NCBI GenBank assembly: GCA_026745465.1
Contig: JACYXH010000236.1
Span: 236,001 to 300,000 of the forward strand
Source of the DNA: Lota lota
Taxonomy: Eukaryota; Chordata; Actinopteri; Gadiformes; Lotidae
Direction of reading: 5' to 3'
Length of the DNA stretch: 64,000 nt
This document shows positions 59,591-64,000 of the stretch, piece by piece. The position numbers and the translations under genes were made by a program. The notes under the pieces are model-generated. The model made no database searches. It saw only the letters and a list, made by a program, of their open reading frames with translations, and was not told where the DNA came from. Each line of letters starts with the position of its first letter. Position 1 is the first letter of the stretch.

Positions 59591-59614
59591 ATGTAACCAG
59601 CAGTTCTCCTGCAG
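59591..59614 (+). CDS. Candidate 24-nt microexon
   Basis: A 110-base polypyrimidine tract ends in TTTCAG, followed by exactly 24 bases and then CAG|GTAAGG, a near-consensus donor. Microexons of 3-27 nt, length a multiple of three, with strong flanking signals are typical of vertebrate neuronal genes. In phase 1 it encodes xVTSSSPAx; in phase 2 it encodes CNQQFSC; phase 0 hits TAA at the second codon. The host gene is not recognised. The same signals could occur by chance, since pyrimidine tracts are common here. Confidence 0.33.
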
Positions 59615-59841
59615 GTAAGGCTCATTTTATTTGGCAGCCTGCTATGTTTTTTAGCTGGGTGTTTCTCTGGGAAAGTCATAAATAAACGAAGGAGTTGGGG
59701 AGAGGATTTGAAAACTGACGAATGGCGACTGCCAAGATGGCGGTGTTTGCTCCAGCAAGTGTATGCAACTCCCTGCAAAACTCGCCCCTATTGTAATCCA
59801 TTGTGGGCATAGTACACCCCCCTGCCAACACACACTCTCAC

Positions 59842-59844
<3 letters not shown>

Positions 59845-59872
<28 letters not shown>
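59845..59872. repeat. (CA)n microsatellite
   Basis: About 13 CA units. Confidence 0.95.
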
Positions 59873-59873
<1 letters not shown>

Positions 59874-60136
59874 TAACACACAGCGTAAGCTTGTTTTCAT
59901 TTTTTTCTGCCAAGGCGGATTGTGTGCTCTGGGCCTTCAATTTGAATTTTATTTAAATTAGAATCAAACAGCCCAGATTGTTCAAAGAATGTGCCATCAG
60001 TGTTGACTTAAACAGGCGCAGCATGCCCTGCTATCACTACTTCAACACGGAAACCTCCATACTGGCACCAGGATGAATGAGTTTGTCACCGTATGCCTGG
60101 CTGTGATCTCCTTACATTACAAGGCCTTTGATTTAT

Positions 60137-60172
<36 letters not shown>
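60137..60172. repeat. Poly-G run, 36 bases
   Basis: Uninterrupted G homopolymer, the second longest homopolymer in the window. Confidence 0.98.
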
Positions 60173-60174
<2 letters not shown>

Positions 60175-60419
60175 GACCTGCAAAACTGACTGACTTTCAT
60201 ACATAGTGGATACTCATGCAAACTCCGAAAGCATTGCTCTACAGCCAAGGGACACATTCCAGCAGCGTCGTGCTCCTTCGGTTTCCTCTGAGCAACTTTG
60301 TTCTGGTTGTTCTCGTCTGAGGTTCGCTTGTGTCCCGTCGCGATACAGCACGCCTCCATCTTCCTCCACCTCCTCCGCTTTATATTTTATTCTTTGAATG
60401 ACAGGCACAGGGGGACTAT

Positions 60420-60495
60420 CCCCCTCCTCCTCCCCCTCCATGTCCTCTTCTTCCTCCTCCTCCTCCTCCTCCTCCTCCTCCTCCTCCTCCTCCTC
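60420..60495. repeat. (CTC)n microsatellite
   Basis: About 15 CTC units (60451-60495) preceded by CTCC-rich sequence. Read on the minus strand it gives a poly-Glu frame inside a 159-codon open frame, which is not recognised as a gene. Confidence 0.96.
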
Positions 60496-60499
60496 AGTC

Positions 60500-61210
60500 T
60501 GTAAAAGCAGTGAAAGCCCTCTGCGCGTCCGGTAGAGGTCATTCACATGACATGGATCCACAGGGCCGCGGGCAGGCCCCGGACAGCGGGAGCTTTCAGC
60601 GCTCCCATTGGTCGCCAGCATCTGCTCGTAGCGGGGTGAACCAATGACGCGGCGCCCCAAGCCGGCGGATAGAACTAATGAACAAACGTACAAAATATAT
60701 ATATAAAAAAAAAGAAAAATTCAGTGCCTCCACCTCCTCCCTTTACACGTGTCAAAACGATCACAGGGAACAAATCCCACGGAATTAGCACCGCCATTTG
60801 CTTGGCCCCGCCGCGCTCCACTCCCCCTGTCGGAGCCGGGCCGGCACCTCATTGCGTAATTGAAATCCCAGCGCCGTGCCACTGAGCCGGCACCACAGGT
60901 TCCAGCCAGCGAGAGCATCTGCGGTGCTGGGGTTCTGGTCCAGCGCCCGGCTCTACGAGAGGATGAGGGGTGGGTAGGGGTGTGGGGAGGCAGAGGGGCG
61001 GGATGGGCATAGCGATGCAGGAAACCCCTGGCTGGCCGAGAATAACAAGTGCCCACGGGAGCCCGGCAGATGGACGTTCCGCCCTGAGCCAGGCTGGAGC
61101 GGGGGGAGGTCTGTCAAGCAGCACACCAGGCGTTTGGGTGGGTGGGTGGGGGAGTGTGTGAGTGGGGGGTGGAGGGTAAAAGCCTGGTGCATCTGCTGCC
61201 TCTTTTAAGC
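60500..61210. promoter_or_regulatory. GC-rich block with opposed CCAAT boxes
   Basis: CpG-bearing sequence with CCATTGG at 60605-60611 (CCAAT on the minus strand) and CCAAT at 60641-60645 next to GACGCGGCGCC. Opposed CCAAT boxes near a GC-rich element resemble a bidirectional or TATA-less promoter. No transcription start or exon is evident. Confidence 0.28.
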
Positions 61211-61219
61211 ATTAAGCGT

Positions 61220-61820
61220 TTAGCAAGGCTAAACCCAAGGGGGGGCATCGTGGAATGGTTCTTGTTTCAAGGTTATCGATGCCGTTCTATTGGGAGCCCT
61301 GCAGTATAAGTACAGCGATGGTGGAGTGTGTGTGGCTGACGCGTGTCATGCTGTAGTAATTACTGAATCCACCAAGGGTTCTCAACATAGACTGAAAGAC
61401 ATGTTCGCTGATCTTGTCGAACAGTATTCTACAGTCCAGTTATCAAGTGTTCGTCGTTTGTGTATGAGTTGAGTTGTGAGTTGGATCCTCGCCCGCCTCC
61501 TCACATGCAGGAGACACGCAGAGGGGTGGAGTAGAAATGTCCGCCGTTCAACAGTCCACCCCCACCCACGTCCCGCCCCACTTGGTCTTCTTCTTCTTCT
61601 ATGATTATTTCCGACGCTCTCTTCTATAAAGCAACCGCCATAGACGGGAATGACAATTAGATCATTATTCACTCTGGCCTCGTAGCCAACCGAAGAGATG
61701 GTGTGGGGGAGAGAGAGAATGGAAATGATGGAGAAAGGAGCACAGAGAGTTCACCAGTGTTTTCCGTCAGCGATGGAAATGGACCCACGGACAAGCTTTA
61801 TTACTGTATCGTGTCTGGCA
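61220..61820. other. Unique sequence
   Basis: No gene or repeat recognised. Confidence 0.5.
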
Positions 61821-61828
61821 GGCTGCTT

Positions 61829-61878
61829 CAGAGAGAGAGAGAGAGAGAGACGGAGGGAGAGAGGGGAAGAGAGAGAAA
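61829..61878. repeat. (GA)n tract
   Basis: About 11 GA units followed by GGGA/GAGA-rich sequence. Confidence 0.93.
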
Positions 61879-61889
61879 TGTCGGGCGTT

Positions 61890-63090
61890 CGGCTAGGCAA
61901 ACATCATTACCTTGTTCAAGTCTTTGAGATGCTCCTTTACGTATGGCGAGCTAGCGTAAAGACTTGAGTGCTCCAGCCCAAATGAGCCGCTACTGCTTCG
62001 TTTGCGGAATGTGTGTGTACGTGTATGTGGTGTGGTGTGATTTTCTCTTTCCTCCAAAACGCCTCGTGTGTATTCCCCTCCCAGAAGGCAAGGGCAGTGT
62101 TGATCACTCCCAGCTTGCCGTTTTCTAAGTGACCATCTGGGTCCTTCCATGTATAATGTTGTTGTTGCATGAGGCAACCATCCCTGCTATTCGCCTTTCT
62201 CCGAACCTGTCTGAGTGAGCGCACATGCTTTGTCATGAACATCGTCTTCTTTTCAATAATGGGGCTTTCGGCCCTTCGGGGTCGTTTCTGCATTTGTCAA
62301 TTATCTTCGTTAAGGTAGAAGCAAACAACAACAGAAAGTAAAACCACAAGCTTGGCGGTTAACAAACGTGTAATTAGGGAAGCTGTTGAGTGTCGTGGAG
62401 GTTAACGCTAGCGTTACACTTTCTGTCTTTCGCTGCACAGACTGGTTTAAATGGGTCTATTTTGCTAATGGCCTAGAGGTGGGTGGTGGGTGTGGGTTCG
62501 GCGGATTGGTGGTGGGGGTCTGGTCTCATGCATTTGGCGAAAGCAAAAGCTTGCATTATCAGAATTCAGGCTAAGTGAGCTTTAAGTCAACTGCGCGTGT
62601 TGGAGTTGGGTTCATGAGGCGCTGTAAGTTGTTCAACAACGTGTGACTGATGGCTTTTTAATGGAACATGTAAATATTCTGGGATAATTCGTCGGCCAAA
62701 TCAAGTAATCATATTTTCAGCCGCCGCTGTAAAACAAATTGCTTACACTGCGTTGGTACCGCCACGTGTAATTCGTTAACACACTTAAGTTCATTATACA
62801 AGCTTAACACGTAGACGCGGCACGATGCAAACGTGCCAGTTGGTGGAACCAGGGGCCCCAGGTCCTGCTTTACTGTGTTCTGTAGTGTTTCTCTGGGTAA
62901 TGTAGTAGTAATTCTGGGTAATGTAGGAAAAGAACACAGGAAAAAGTCTGACAGGATTGCCTTTGGAATTGGAAATTATGTTACGTGTCCAAATGTTACA
63001 CATATCTGAAAATCCCTCCAGAAATGAACTGTACCTCTGAACCGTACACTTCAGTATACAACCTTGTGTGTTTTAGTCTGTTTTAGCCTG
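61890..63090. other. Unique sequence
   Basis: No gene recognised. A direct repeat of 'tctgggtaatgtag' occurs at about 62892 and 62913. Confidence 0.5.
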
Positions 63091-63103
63091 TAGTATCTCT
63101 TGA

Positions 63104-63124
63104 AAGATATATATATATATATAT
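63104..63124. repeat. (TA)n microsatellite
   Basis: About 10 TA units. Confidence 0.93.
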
Positions 63125-63269
63125 GAATGTATGTTTATATTTATATTGCCAACAAAACAACAAAATCACATTGATATAATAGCACCTCGATATCAAGTCA
63201 TTTCTTTTTCATTTTTCAATCTTTTTTCTTTCATAATATTTTAACGTCCACTGAATCGCGCACACAATC

Positions 63270-63297
63270 GCAAACACACACACACACACACACACGC
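63270..63297. repeat. (CA)n microsatellite
   Basis: About 12 CA units. Confidence 0.94.
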
Positions 63298-63375
63298 AAT
63301 GAGGCACCTATCCTGGGCCAGTGTGTTGTAGTACTCTCGATGAACAGATGGCCCCGATTCTTTCACCTCCGTCCA

Positions 63376-63398
63376 TGGCGGTGGCGGTGGCGGTGGCG
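63376..63398. repeat. (GGTGGC)n short array
   Basis: Almost four hexamer units. Confidence 0.9.
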
Positions 63399-63594
63399 AT
63401 GATGTCACCAGCAAAAGCCCCGCTAAGTCCCCCTCCTAGAGCCTGGGGAGTGCACCGTCCATCAGACGCTAACGGCATATGGCGACGACACATTCAGAGT
63501 CTCCTCCTCCCTTTTTCCTCCCCCCTTTTCTCTCCCCCGGCCCTCCGCCTCCATGGGGGGTGCTGCAGCCGAGCGACAGATACTCACTTCACAG

Positions 63595-63595
<1 letters not shown>

Positions 63596-63653
<58 letters not shown>

Positions 63654-63656
63654 TGT
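63596..63656. repeat. (GT)n microsatellite
   Basis: About 26 perfect GT units followed by GCGC-interrupted GT. Confidence 0.98.
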
Positions 63657-64000
63657 GTGCATTGCTGTCTCTGGGTTTTGTTGTGCTTGATGAGAAGGCG
63701 GGCGCTTCATTGCTCGAAAGGAGAAAGGCGGTTGGTCCTCTTGTGGATACAAGGCCGTGGTACGGAGCACCGTTCTGTTCTGGAAAGCGGGCCCTGCTCA
63801 CAGTATGCTAGGGCCGCAAAAGAAAAACACACTGCCCAACCGACGTGCAAACGGGTGGTAGGTATTTCGAAAAAGAATCGTCATTATAGAAAACTATAGC
63901 GATCCATTCACGGCAGCTACGTTAAAATGCTAGGCATGTTTGGCCCACATGCAGGAGCCGCAATGTTTGAATCCGCTTGACGCCAAATTCCCCGCGGCAG

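Noticed and set aside
60214-60693. 159-codon minus-strand frame with poly-Glu
   Set aside because: The acidic stretch is the CTC microsatellite; flanks show no domain and the start is near the GC-rich block where frames open easily.

Overview
The window looks like non-coding nuclear DNA from a ray-finned fish. It has diverged tRNA-derived SINEs of the teleost type (A and B boxes, LINE-2-like or '...tataaatgcagtcc' 3' tails), a very high density of CA/GT, CT/GA and TA microsatellites, and no bacterial gene organisation. No complete protein-coding gene, rRNA, tRNA gene, CRISPR array, autonomous transposon or endogenous virus could be recognised. Almost all long open frames are translated microsatellites (CVCVCV, HTHTHT, SLSLSL, PPPP, GGGG) or short chance frames, many without an ATG.

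Layout: 1-1,700 holds a G-rich tract, a possible 5' exon with a strong donor, a LINE-tail fragment and CA/CT/GT arrays. 1,800-6,400 is mostly unique. 6,400-8,160 holds CA/GT arrays, two G runs and a (CT)60 block. 8,160-16,700 is mostly unique, with a local A-B-A' duplication (9.8/11.2 kb), a 31-bp minisatellite and a perfect CRE. 16,700-22,000 holds two short strong hairpins (18.4 and 18.8 kb), a CpG-rich block (20.3-20.7 kb) and G/C runs. 22,080-28,700 is the longest microsatellite-poor stretch and the best place for conserved regulatory DNA. 28,700-34,600 has GT/GTAT, CT and GGT arrays and a SINE. 35,900-42,200 is dominated by CT and GT satellites, including a 212-bp exact tandem duplication. 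44,000-52,800 carries GT, TA, poly-G and poly-C tracts, a 60-bp minisatellite, a 93-base C run and a 47-bp polypurine minisatellite. 53,500-53,850 is SINE debris. 56,000-64,000 mixes arrays with unique GC-rich DNA and a candidate 24-nt microexon at 59.6 kb.

The most plausible overall reading is a large intron or gene desert. If the + strand donor at 230 and the microexon at 59,591-59,614 are real, the window could lie inside one long + strand gene, because their phases are compatible; this is inference only. The main oddities are the excess of long G/C homopolymers over A/T homopolymers, several perfect palindromes and hairpins, and a templated local duplication. No multi-gene system is visible.
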